Shown in pieces: positions 57,701 to 64,000 of a DNA stretch of 64,000 nucleotides. Numbering within the stretch: position 1 is the first letter of the stretch; every line of letters starts with the position of its first letter. The translations under genes and the position numbers were made by a program. Under the pieces are notes generated by a model, which worked only from the letters and a program-made list of their open reading frames with translations, was not told where the DNA came from and did not search any database. This DNA is from Flavobacteriia bacterium (GTDB lineage Bacteria; Bacteroidota; Bacteroidia; Flavobacteriales_D; Crocinitomicaceae): NCBI GenBank assembly GCA_016183815.1, contig JACPDW010000015.1:1-64000 (forward strand), read 5' to 3'.

Positions 57701-58567
57701 GAGACCTGTTAAACTCCAATTAGATGAATTACTAGTAAAATTTGTTGCACTTTCATATTCATACCCATTATTTAAATTGTAGGTGGCAATGAGTGTATTA
57801 TCTAAAGTGGCATCTAAAGTATATTGTGAGGTATTAACTTGGTTACTAACAAAATTCTTCATACCACTATACCCTGTATTGGCTGTTGAAGGAACATCTG
57901 TATGAAGAATTCGTTTTTTTTCATGAATAATTTCTCCAGTTTGAGCATCTACAAACACATAAGCTCTTTTTAGTGGTTTAGCACTATAAATATCAATTTT
58001 ATAACATAGAGAAGTTATCTTTTTCTTTGAAAGAAAACACAAATTCATCTTTTCTTTTGATTCATTCTTAGCTTTTTCTCCACCTTGATAAATCTCAATT
58101 TTATATTTATTTGTTGCTATATCAAAACATTTTTCTTTGCTTAAATAAGGTTGAGAAGAAATACTTGTTATAGGATAATATTCAGCATTTAAAGTGAGCA
58201 AAATATTTCCTTTTTTATGAAGTTGGACTACTCCATTTTCAACTTGAATATTTTTATAGAATTGTTGAAATTTTAAATGCGTAAACCCCTCTTTGTCAGT
58301 GCTTTTTTTAATTAATTTAAAAGAAATGTCCGCTTGATTTATAAAAATATTGTTTAATAACCAAGTATTAAAATCATGTTCAATTACGTTATAATTATTT
58401 TTAAATTTAACGAATTCTACACTTTTTCTTTCTTTGTTAATTCTAACGTAAGCAGAATTATTGACTTGTTTATTGGCTTCTTTTCCTAAGTATTCTTGAG
58501 ATTGATATACTGAACAAAACAACAAAGAAAAAAATAAAAATACCGAGTTAATTGTGGTCATAAGCAT
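51794..58567 (-). CDS. Giant multidomain T9SS-secreted M4 (thermolysin-like) metalloprotease
   Basis: 2257 residues from the ATG at 58567 (58561 also possible); a TTG at 58579 overlaps the -7 element and is rejected. Order: signal peptide; FTP propeptide domain; M4 peptidase (about 240-540) with zinc site H364-E-I-T-H and the downstream Glu in GALNESFSDIFG; PKD; GEVED; PKD; CUB (about 876-990, IYDGSEGNSNLLW); PKD; then two copies of a CARDB-like plus amidotransferase-like module (about 1100-1326 and 1520-1722) separated by a choice-of-anchor-type beta domain; PKD; second GEVED; two PKD; T9SS sorting domain (about 2180-2257). It is a secreted, surface-bound or released endopeptidase. The zinc ligands are intact, so activity is likely. 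Confidence 0.92.
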   Translation of the reverse strand: MLMTTINSVFLFFSLLFCSVYQSQEYLGKEANKQVNNSAYVRINKERKSVEFVKFKNNYNVIEHDFNTWLLNNIFINQADISFKLIKKSTDKEGFTHLKFQQFYKNIQVENGVVQLHKKGNILLTLNAEYYPITSISSQPYLSKEKCFDIATNKYKIEIYQGGEKAKNESKEKMNLCFLSKKKITSLCYKIDIYSAKPLKRAYVFVDAQTGEIIHEKKRILHTDVPSTANTGYSGMKNFVSNQVNTSQYTLDATLDNTLIATYNLNNGYEYESATNFTSNSSNWSLTGLDQYALDAQYGTQATYNYYKNNFDRNSYDDSGSPLKSYVHYDYSFVNAFWDGERMTYGDGDGVEYGPLTSIDVVGHEITHGVTEYSAGLEYYDESGALNESFSDIFGIVIDYIENPSSANFLMGEQFNINGIPFRNMSNPNEFMNPDCYNGLYYNEPNEVHNNSGVQNFWFYLLSMGGSGTNDLGDVYTVDGIGVENAAKIAYRNLAYYLTPNSNHFDARNFSIQAAEDLFGACSNEVIQVTNAWYAVGVGGVFDPSVYADFTADNTFTCYIPADIQFNNLSLNAGSFIWDFGDGSISTDENPSHTYLNPGEYDVKLISISSGLCGTSGSDTLFVENFITITNFGGPVNTSCIPLTEYPYSDYGISNVQIGNINNSTLNSTEGYLDLTCSQSTTLVAGDIVPFQLQLFNNYSENVNVNCWIDLNNNGLFEQNELVFEDQTNSNTISGTITTSPNIPLNTPLRVRFMIDYYNTISSACDNLFYGQAEDYTLFFIENTEPPIANFYTPYPTVNINTPVQMFDISQHVPTSWLWTFEGANITNSTDQNPIVSYSSLGTYTVQLKVFNSFGEDSITKIDYITVSDFINMCNGINETSNPSGLLYDSGGIDGNYQLNENCSLLIAPDCASSVTLTFSELDLMNYEDYLYIYDGSEGNSNLLWSSDYYDNLSVTSNTGKIYLHWTSNYYQSYSGWTATWSSELYSSEPIQASFSVSNLNPPLNTEVTFTNTSNPDAFSSIWDFGDGTLSNDFNSSHIFNQSGEYTIQLITSNCTTTDTVYQQIIVQDPPIVDISSNLIEETIVCGDSVIVPIIISNTGSGDLIYTLNESNQYEQIDLLILKNGIENNSIKYQNLLSILQNNPHITIEEYTFNGNTTEFSNELSDKEILLFPSSNHLTYFDYSVLTNSVENFISNGKKVIAFGSEDYYTMSNIFDLQLFNGYSGSTIDYPYPVVLSEPSHELVNGLPNTFNSSNQTTFNAIYDVNNSNNLITLEEYSDYSCFSYKEQDSGKIYFIGFTLQNLDSNNIKLTQNVLLHESVIQNLLNNSSYQSDTLHSGESSTVYVTLSSQGYYAGTYSENIVINTNDPNQLIVSIQANITINGDAEIAVNENCLNFPDTFLNGNAQDTLIVFNNGCKTLIIDSILIDNSSFELVSAFDSIIPWSQNSLIVNFHPNSLGNQNGNLTLFNNDETLNICLTGLSIEPPIANISPTAINIELNACGSTTNQSVIISNSGVANLEWNLISDQSDILFYNNGVSSNIISNMTEIIEDNFENPNITLTTTTSPTELENLLQNKDVVVFPYNQNYINYSSYANVIQNYLNNGGNIILCTSYSNREMQLGLFDYAYSYSIYYDYLNNQFPNDPLAEGLPNIFFSSTNTSFLETYDPDFVNVITYYNDNYPVVGHKPFGNGKVIYLGYDYLVQDTNNQKILFNAINYSLNSNNEWVSVSQSEGNVEQGMNQEVVLSFNSLGLEGGAHIDTLIINTNDPLMPTQNIIITMNVSSEACSEFTYMSNGCSNVLSFTNESYNSPSTYLWDFGDGTTSIELNPYHVFSDFGNYTVTLTTCNSFGCNVSSDEVLVDQISTLTNACIPNNIYNQNQGIQSFDFADIYNYAQQQYSYSDLSCSLETDLYQGENYSYSIYFNNTSEPNYFSIYLDKNNDGIFTTDELLDSGIDYYSAYGNFTLSENIVLNTDLRLRVIVSPTIITEACLTGNVFGETEDYKVTVLSEINYPIANFTYSNSTLCDGVVQFENSSSYSSMYSWDFGDGNVSYEENPTHIYTTSGTYYVVLNVSNPFGTDEIYYTIDVDVEDLNINVNISGIFLTDSIINFHSNGQIDANYEWTFGDGTGSLESDPTHFFSAPGVYNCNLHYMINSCSKDIPFTLQIGGLNLNENNSSFTFLCYPNPFEKTSNIQLNLNSEEKISVYITDALGKIVKVFEKNSLLKGTANYEFQIDTIGLYYVVVEMNNTKYVNKLSKI

Positions 58568-58576
58568 ATTTTTTAT

Positions 58577-58584
58577 CAAACTTA
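58577..58584 (-). promoter_or_regulatory. Probable -7 element (TAAGTTTG) of the M4 protease gene
   Basis: TAAGTTTG on the minus strand, 9 bases before the ATG at 58567 and 15 before that at 58561, which argues for the shorter reading or a nearly leaderless mRNA. No clear -33 TTTG is seen. Confidence 0.4.
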
Positions 58585-58676
58585 AAAAAATAAAACGAAT
58601 AAAAAAAATATTTATTATTTAATTTTATACCTGTCTAAATCAAATTGTAATTATTTATATAAAAAAAGTTAAATAA

Positions 58677-58730
58677 TTTGTATTTTTTCAAAATAAAATT
58701 ACTTTTGCGAATTATTAAGAGGAGAAAGAT
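58677..58730 (+). promoter_or_regulatory. Promoter and strong ribosome binding site of the metal-efflux operon
   Basis: TTTG (58677-58680), 19 bases, TACTTTTG (58700-58707): a full consensus promoter. AGAGGAG at 58718-58724, six bases before the ATG, is a strong Shine-Dalgarno sequence, which is unusual in this window and suggests high translation of the DUF2795 gene. Confidence 0.65.
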
Positions 58731-58952
58731 ATGTATTGGACATTGGAATTGGCGTCTTATTTAGAAGATGCACCTTGGCCTGCCACTAAAGATGAGTTAA
58801 TTGACTTTGCTATTAGAACAGGAGCCCCATTAGAAGTTGTTGAAAATCTTCAAGATTTAGAAGATGAAGGGGATATTTATGAAAATATTGAAGAAATTTG
58901 GGCTGATTATCCCTCAAAAGATGATTTCCTTTTTAACGAAGACGAATATTAA
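58731..58952 (+). CDS. DUF2795 domain protein
   Basis: 73 residues, acidic and soluble. The pattern ASYLEDAPWPATKDELIDFAIRTGAPLEVVENLQDLEDEGDIYENIEEIW matches DUF2795, a small helical domain in which a KxELI segment is followed by a hydrophobic helix and an acidic tail. In Bacteroidota such proteins are abundant and highly expressed but of unknown role. It has the best promoter and ribosome binding site seen here. The next gene starts 2 bp after its stop, but the efflux genes may be only partly co-expressed with it. Confidence 0.85.
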   Translation: MYWTLELASYLEDAPWPATKDELIDFAIRTGAPLEVVENLQDLEDEGDIYENIEEIWADYPSKDDFLFNEDEY

Positions 58953-58954
58953 AA

Positions 58955-59278
58955 GTGTTTAAAACACTCACATATATATTATTATTTATTTTTACACTTT
59001 CTTCTTTTTCACCTAATTTTCAAGGTGTACAATTGTTGAAAATGCCTAATTTTTTGTCCCATTTCAATAAACATCAAATAGAAAATAATGAAGAAAATTT
59101 TTCTATTTGGGAATTTATAAAGGAGCATTATCTTAAAAAAGATAATAATTCGCAGGAAGAACATCATAAATTGCCTTTTAAGAACAAATTCAACCCAAAT
59201 TATTTTCTGTATCTCCTAACTTTTTTAAGTCAATTTGCTTATTTTCTATTTGGAATCCCCCACGTATTTGAATTGTAA
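58955..59278 (+). CDS. Small exported protein upstream of the CzcA-CzcC fusion
   Basis: 107 residues, GTG start. Signal-peptide-like N-terminus (MFKTLTYILLFIFTLSSFSP), then a polar segment with HFNKHQIE and EEHHKLPFK, and a hydrophobic C-terminus (YFLYLLTFLSQFAYFLFGIPHVFEL). I do not recognise a named family, but short His-containing exported proteins directly upstream of heavy-metal RND pump genes are common in Bacteroidota; the HH-KLPFK motif is a plausible metal-binding site. The role is inferred from context. It is 2 bp after the DUF2795 gene and 67 bp before the pump gene. Confidence 0.65.
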   Translation: MFKTLTYILLFIFTLSSFSPNFQGVQLLKMPNFLSHFNKHQIENNEENFSIWEFIKEHYLKKDNNSQEEHHKLPFKNKFNPNYFLYLLTFLSQFAYFLFGIPHVFEL

Positions 59279-59288
59279 ATATATTTGG

Positions 59289-59307
59289 TGATTACTAAAA
59301 GTAGTCA
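59289..59307. other. Hairpin before the efflux pump gene
   Basis: TGATTACT-AAA-AGTAGTCA: an 8-bp inverted repeat with one mismatch (a T-G pair in RNA), followed after seven bases by a run of seven T. It could be a partial terminator that lowers pump expression relative to the two upstream genes, or a binding site for a regulator. It lies 38 bases before the pump ATG. Confidence 0.45.
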
Positions 59308-59345
59308 TTCATAATTTTTTTGTTTTAATTCAAATATTTTCATAC

Positions 59346-62300
59346 ATGTTTAATAAAATCATTGCATGGTCAGTTACGAATAAACTATTTGTTATTCTTC
59401 TGACACTTGCTCTCATAGTTTGGGGTATATTTTCTTTAAATAAACTACCTATTGATGCGGTTCCTGACATTACCAACAATCAGGTTCAAATAATCACTTC
59501 TTCGCCCTCTACTGGTGCTGAGGATATTGAGCAGTTTGTGACTTTTCCAATTGAGCAAACGATGGCTACCATTCCTGAAATCGAGGAAATTCGTTCGTTT
59601 AGTCGCTTTGGTTTAAGTGTAGTTACAATTGTTTTCAAGGAAGAAACAGACATTTACTGGGCAAGACAACAAGTTAACGAACGTTTAGTTGAAGCTAAAA
59701 GTTCGATTCCTGGAAATTTAGGAGAACCTTTTTTGGCTCCTTTAAGTTCAGGTCTTGGTGAAATATACCAATACATTGTTCATCCCAAGGAGGGCTACGA
59801 ACAAAAATATAATGCTACTGAACTTCGAACTATTCAAGATTGGATTATTCGCAGACAATTACTAGGCATTAAAGGAGTAGCTGATGTAAGTGGTTTTGGA
59901 GGTCATTTGAAACAATATGAAATTCAAGTAATTCCAGATCAACTCAAACAAATGGGGGTTTCAATAAGTGAAATATTTAAAAGTTTAGAGGAAAACAATC
60001 AAAATGAAGGAGGTGGATATATTGAACGTGAAAACAACACAACTTACATTCGAACACAAGGTTTGTTAAAGTCTAAAAAAGATATCGAATCCATTAAAAT
60101 AAAAGAAAATAAACAAGGTTTTCCTATTTTAATTCGCGATATAGCAAAAGTAGAAATTGGTTCAGCTTTACGTTATGGTGCTTTAACCAATGAAAATAAA
60201 GGTGAAGCCGTTGGAGGTATAGTAATGATGTTGAAAGGAGCAAATTCATCTGAAGTGATAGGTTTAGTAAAGGAGCGCATCGAAGAAATCGAAAAGAATT
60301 TACCACAAGGAATCGAAATTGAGGTGTATTTAGATCGCACTAAATTAGTAAATAACGCCATTTCAACAGTGGTAAAAAACCTAACTGAAGGAGCATTAAT
60401 CGTGATTTTTGTGTTGGTATTATTATTAGGAAACTTAAGAGCTGGGCTAATTGTTGCCTCAGTTATTCCAATTGCCATGTTGTTTGCTATTTCATTGATG
60501 AATTTGTTTGGAGTTTCTGGTAATTTAATGAGTTTAGGAGCGATTGATTTTGGTCTGATAGTCGATGGTTCGGTGATTATTGTGGAAGCGACTTTACATT
60601 TGATTCACGCTAAATCAAAAGGGAAGCTTACTCAAAAAGCAATGAATGAAACGGTGATTTTTTCAGCTTCTAAATTTAGTAATAGTGCCGTTTTTGGACA
60701 GGTAATTATCTTGGTGGTTTATTTACCATTACTTGCTTTGGTAGGAATTGAAGGTAAAATGTTTAAACCGATGGCGCAAACCGTATTATTTGCCATTTTG
60801 GGTGCTTTTATTTTATCCTTGACCTACATTCCAATGATGTCGGCTCTTTTTTTAAGTAAGAAAGTGACACATAAAGAAAATTTTAGCGACAAAATTGTCA
60901 AGTTTTTTGCTGATAAATATAAACCTGCTTTACAATACGTAATCAGAAATCAGAAAAAGGTATTGGTAATATTAGTTAGCATTTTTGTGTTTAGCTTTAT
61001 TTTGTTTTCGAAAATGGGATCTGAATTTATTCCCAATTTGGATGAAGGTGATTTTGCTGTTGAAATGAGGATGTTGCCAGGTACGAGTCTAAGTAAAACA
61101 ATCAAGACTACTCAGAGAGCTTCAGTCATTTTGAAAAAAAACTTTCCAGAAGTTAAAAAAGTAGTGGGTAAAATTGGTACGGCAGAAATCCCAACCGATC
61201 CCATGCCAATGGAAGCGTGTGATTTGATGGTTATCCTAAAAGATAAAGATGAATGGGTTTCAGCTTCTACGAAGGAAGAGTTAGCCGAAAAAATGCAAGC
61301 AAAATTAGAATCATATATCCCTGGCGTTGAATTTGGTTTTCAACAACCAATCCAAATGCGTTTCAATGAGTTGATGACTGGTGCTAAACAAGATGTGGTG
61401 GTAAAAGTGTATGGAGAGGATTTAGATCAATTGGCGTCTTATGCTAAGAAAATCGGACACATTTCATCTAAAATCGACGGCGTTCAAGACTTATATGTGG
61501 AAGAAGTAACAGGTTTAACGGAGTTAATAGTAAGTTTTAATCACGAACAGTTAGCATTTTACAATGTCAGTGTTCAAGATGTTAACGATGTGATTCATAC
61601 TTCTTTTGCTGGAAAAACAGCTGGTTTGATTTTTGAAGGTGAAAAACGCTTTGACTTAGTCGTTAAAAACGATTCTGAGAAACGACAATCTATTGAAGAT
61701 TTGAAAGCATTGATTATAAATACTGACGATGGCAAACAAATTCCTCTTGAATTATTAGCCGATGTGGTCTATAAAATTGGACCAAATCAAATTCAACGAG
61801 ACGATGCTAAACGTAGAGTAATAGTTGGATTTAATATTCGAGGAAGAGATGTAGCTAGTATAATAGATGAATTAAAGCAAAAAATCGAAAATCAAGTCGT
61901 ATTTGAGCCAGGTTATCATACCACTTATGGTGGAACCTTCAAAAACTTAGAAAATGCACGTGCCCGTTTAATGATTGCCGTTCCTGTTTCATTATTACTG
62001 ATTTTTATTTTATTGTACGTTACCTTTAATTCAATTAAACAGGCATTGCTGATTTATACGGCAATACCTTTGGCTTCTATCGGTGGGATTTTAGCACTTT
62101 GGTTACGTGATATGCCTTTTTCCATTTCTGCTGGAGTTGGTTTTATCGCACTTTTTGGTGTAGCAGTTTTAAATGGTATTGTATTAATTGCCGAATTTAA
62201 TTCCATTCTTAAAGAAGGAGAAAAAAACATCTTAAAAGTGATCATGAAAGGAACCAGAGCCCGATTAAGACCAGTTCTTTTAACAGCAATGGTGGCTTCT

Positions 62301-63704
62301 TTAGGATTTTTACCAATGGCGTTATCACACGGAAGTGGTGCTGAAGTTCAAAAACCATTAGCTACTGTTGTAATTGGAGGTCTAGTTAGTGCAACTATTT
62401 TAACTTTATTTATTTTACCTATTTTATATCTTATTTCAAATCGAAAAATAATGATAAATCGAAAAAAAGGTCTGCTGACTTTACTTATTTTACTTTCATT
62501 TTCTTCTTTTAAAGCTCAAGATCCATTGTTTGCTGCAAAACAAATGAATGTAGAAGAATGTGTAAAAATGGCATTGGAAAATAACAAACTGTTAGGGAAA
62601 ACAGCATTGGAAGAACAAAGACAACTTTTTTTAGCAAAAGGTCAATTGGAAGTGCCAAAAACCAATCTGAATTTTATGATGGGACAATTTAATTCTATTA
62701 ATAAAGAGGACAATAATATCTCCATCAATCAGTCTATTCCTTTTCCGACGGTTTATATTCATCAAAAACGATTAGGAAGTATTTTGGCTTCAGATGCAAA
62801 CTTACAACATGAATTGGCTAAAGCATCATTAGCATTAGAAGTTCGTTTGGCATTTCAAGAGTTGATTTGTGCTTCAAAAAGATTAAAAATTTTACAGAAA
62901 GAGGATTCACTTTTTCAATTGATTGGTCAAAAAATGAAACTAAAAATGGAAGTTTCAGAAATCAATACAATAGAATTTTTACTATTTCAAAATCAAAAAA
63001 ACCTGTTGACTCAACGCTTGTCAAAACTAGAAAACGACTATGTAAAAGCACAATACGGCATGCAACTATTAATTGGAATGGAAGTCCTAGTGGAACCCAT
63101 CTTAGGTGATAATGTACTTGTTTTAGTTGACGAAAAGCTACAGTTTTCAAATCATCAATTGTTAAAAACGTATGAAAACAAACTAAACGAATTGAATTTA
63201 CAACAAAAATCGAATAGAAGTGCTTCTCTTCCCGACATTAGTTTTGGATATTTTAATCAAACACTTATTGGGACACAACAAATCAACGGAACGGATGTTT
63301 ATTTTGATGGTTCTAAACGTTTTCAAGGTTTTCAAGCAGGTGTAAGTGTACCTATTATTAATATAGCGACAAAACGAAAAAATCAAGCGATAAATGTGGA
63401 GAAGAGTCAAATTTCTATTGAAAAAGAAGGAGTACAATTGCGTTTAGAAAATGAATATTTACATCGTTATAAAAGTTTTATTTCCTTACAAAATCGTACA
63501 AAAAGCTATCAAGATGAAATCCTTCAAAATAATAAACAGTTGAAATCTAAATCTAATTTGTCTTATCAAAATGGGGAAATCTCCCAAATTGAATGGTTAT
63601 ATACTCAACAATTACTATTGGATTCAGAGCTTGAATTTGTTGAGCTTGAGAATGAAAAAACAAAAGAATACATTTATTTAATCTGGCTTAAAAATCAAAA
63701 TTAG
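59346..63704 (+). CDS. CzcA-CzcC fusion: heavy-metal RND efflux pump joined to its outer membrane channel
   Basis: 1452 residues. Residues 1 to about 1030 are a full HME-type RND pump (LPIDAVPDITNNQVQI, two periplasmic halves, 12 membrane spans). Span 4 carries Asp401, Asp407 and Glu414 (DFGLIVDGSVIIVE), the D/D/E set of CzcA-type divalent-cation pumps rather than the CusA pattern, so Zn/Co/Cd/Ni export is predicted. Residues 1036-1058 (MINRKKGLLTLLILLSFSSF, KAQ) are a typical signal peptide with its own Met; from about 1060 to the end is a TolC/CzcC-like outer membrane factor (MNVEECVKMALENNKLLGKTA, coiled coils). Fusions of this length are known in Bacteroidota. The periplasmic adaptor gene follows after 26 bp. 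Confidence 0.93.
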   Translation: MFNKIIAWSVTNKLFVILLTLALIVWGIFSLNKLPIDAVPDITNNQVQIITSSPSTGAEDIEQFVTFPIEQTMATIPEIEEIRSFSRFGLSVVTIVFKEETDIYWARQQVNERLVEAKSSIPGNLGEPFLAPLSSGLGEIYQYIVHPKEGYEQKYNATELRTIQDWIIRRQLLGIKGVADVSGFGGHLKQYEIQVIPDQLKQMGVSISEIFKSLEENNQNEGGGYIERENNTTYIRTQGLLKSKKDIESIKIKENKQGFPILIRDIAKVEIGSALRYGALTNENKGEAVGGIVMMLKGANSSEVIGLVKERIEEIEKNLPQGIEIEVYLDRTKLVNNAISTVVKNLTEGALIVIFVLVLLLGNLRAGLIVASVIPIAMLFAISLMNLFGVSGNLMSLGAIDFGLIVDGSVIIVEATLHLIHAKSKGKLTQKAMNETVIFSASKFSNSAVFGQVIILVVYLPLLALVGIEGKMFKPMAQTVLFAILGAFILSLTYIPMMSALFLSKKVTHKENFSDKIVKFFADKYKPALQYVIRNQKKVLVILVSIFVFSFILFSKMGSEFIPNLDEGDFAVEMRMLPGTSLSKTIKTTQRASVILKKNFPEVKKVVGKIGTAEIPTDPMPMEACDLMVILKDKDEWVSASTKEELAEKMQAKLESYIPGVEFGFQQPIQMRFNELMTGAKQDVVVKVYGEDLDQLASYAKKIGHISSKIDGVQDLYVEEVTGLTELIVSFNHEQLAFYNVSVQDVNDVIHTSFAGKTAGLIFEGEKRFDLVVKNDSEKRQSIEDLKALIINTDDGKQIPLELLADVVYKIGPNQIQRDDAKRRVIVGFNIRGRDVASIIDELKQKIENQVVFEPGYHTTYGGTFKNLENARARLMIAVPVSLLLIFILLYVTFNSIKQALLIYTAIPLASIGGILALWLRDMPFSISAGVGFIALFGVAVLNGIVLIAEFNSILKEGEKNILKVIMKGTRARLRPVLLTAMVASLGFLPMALSHGSGAEVQKPLATVVIGGLVSATILTLFILPILYLISNRKIMINRKKGLLTLLILLSFSSFKAQDPLFAAKQMNVEECVKMALENNKLLGKTALEEQRQLFLAKGQLEVPKTNLNFMMGQFNSINKEDNNISINQSIPFPTVYIHQKRLGSILASDANLQHELAKASLALEVRLAFQELICASKRLKILQKEDSLFQLIGQKMKLKMEVSEINTIEFLLFQNQKNLLTQRLSKLENDYVKAQYGMQLLIGMEVLVEPILGDNVLVLVDEKLQFSNHQLLKTYENKLNELNLQQKSNRSASLPDISFGYFNQTLIGTQQINGTDVYFDGSKRFQGFQAGVSVPIINIATKRKNQAINVEKSQISIEKEGVQLRLENEYLHRYKSFISLQNRTKSYQDEILQNNKQLKSKSNLSYQNGEISQIEWLYTQQLLLDSELEFVELENEKTKEYIYLIWLKNQN

Positions 63705-63730
63705 ATTTTGTAAGCTCAAAATTTTTAAAA

Positions 63731-64000
63731 ATGAAAACAGTACAAAAAACAGCAAGCATCCTATTAAGTTTATTTTTTTTAGTTGCTTGTGGAAAATCTT
63801 CAATAAAAGAAGAAAACAAAGCCGTTGAAACTAAATTAAGTTTAAGCGACCAGCAAATGAAATTCAATGGAATAACTTTAAGTACATTGGAAGAAAAAGA
63901 ATTTGCACCACTCGTTTATGCTTATGGAAAAGTTGAAGTTCCACCGCAGAATAAGACTTTAATTACAGCCAAGTTTGGAGGATTTGTAAAAAAAATTCAC
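63731..64000 (+). CDS. CzcB/CusB-type periplasmic adaptor lipoprotein, start only
   Basis: 90 codons, open to the window edge. Lipoprotein signal peptide with lipobox LFFLVAC (Cys20), then GKSSIKEENKAVETKLSLSDQQMKFNGI and the start of the adaptor barrel (LVYAYGKVEVPPQNKTLITA, KFGGFVKKIH). The G-V-PP-----I-AKFGGFV-KI pattern is typical of RND membrane-fusion proteins. It would link the inner membrane pump to the channel and is the next gene of the efflux operon. Confidence 0.88.
   Translation, partial: MKTVQKTASILLSLFFLVACGKSSIKEENKAVETKLSLSDQQMKFNGITLSTLEEKEFAPLVYAYGKVEVPPQNKTLITAKFGGFVKKIH

Noticed and set aside
40103-58567. A T9SS machinery locus
   Set aside because: Only cargo proteins with sorting domains are present; no gld, spr or por secretion genes are seen in the window.

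Overview
The window is a chromosomal segment of an AT-rich member of the Bacteroidota, most likely order Flavobacteriales. The evidence is: four large secreted proteins with C-terminal type IX secretion (T9SS) sorting domains, Bacteroidota-type promoters (TTTG, then about 18-21 bases, then TAnnTTTG), almost no Shine-Dalgarno sequences, a dcw cluster followed by ftsZ and a YqeY gene, a CzcA-CzcC fusion, and cytochrome oxidase subunits with large inserts typical of the phylum. I cannot name a genus. No rRNA, tRNA, CRISPR array, prophage or complete insertion sequence was found.

Layout. 1-292: 5' end of a REP-associated (Y1-type) transposase and a 127-bp imperfect palindrome that probably belongs to it. 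393-3762: a T9SS-exported VCBS-repeat protein facing a GT4 glycosyltransferase. 3763-4145: the mraZ control region, with two oppositely oriented pairs of GTGG boxes. 4146-20427: one tightly packed division and cell wall run, mraZ-rsmH-ftsL-ftsI-murE-mraY-murD-orf-ftsW-murG-murC-ftsQ-ftsA-ftsZ-yqeY, ending in a clear hairpin terminator; the orf between murD and ftsW is unrecognised. 20532-24436: small lipoprotein, propeller-type sensor kinase and LytTR regulator. 24453-25846: dtd and rsgA on the minus strand. 25918-31152: a minus-strand respiratory operon, cyoE - two subunit III genes - subunit IV - two SCO-family proteins - DUF420.

31330-34093: small conserved hypotheticals, a kbl gene broken by a small deletion, a PduO-type cobalamin adenosyltransferase and a small lipoprotein. 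34207-38823: the Fe-S assembly operon sufA-sufB-(S23-like four-helix protein)-sufC-sufD. Every spacer within it except the last few bases carries a different short repeat, and one palindromic repeat sits in frame inside sufD. 38829-49197: a TraB/GumN-type protein and two paralogous T9SS proteins of 1155 and 1873 residues, on the minus strand. 49324-51767: radA, an MmcQ/YjbR protein and an orphan OmpR-type regulator. 51794-58567: a 2257-residue multidomain secreted M4 metalloprotease. 58731-64000: a metal-efflux operon with DUF2795, a small exported His-containing protein, a CzcA-CzcC fusion and the start of a CzcB-type adaptor.

How the genes work together: the dcw block makes lipid II (MurC/D/E, MraY, MurG) and the divisome (FtsL/I/W/Q/A/Z); the cox block supplies heme O synthesis, membrane subunits and copper/thiol assembly factors for a caa3-type oxidase whose subunits I and II lie outside the window; the suf block builds Fe-S clusters; the last operon exports divalent metals. 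No single element is a clearly new system. The most interesting items are the CzcA-CzcC fusion with an intact internal signal peptide, the MraZ-like box pairs, the repeat-invaded suf operon, the SCO paralog lacking its copper-binding His, and the protease with a duplicated amidotransferase-like module.
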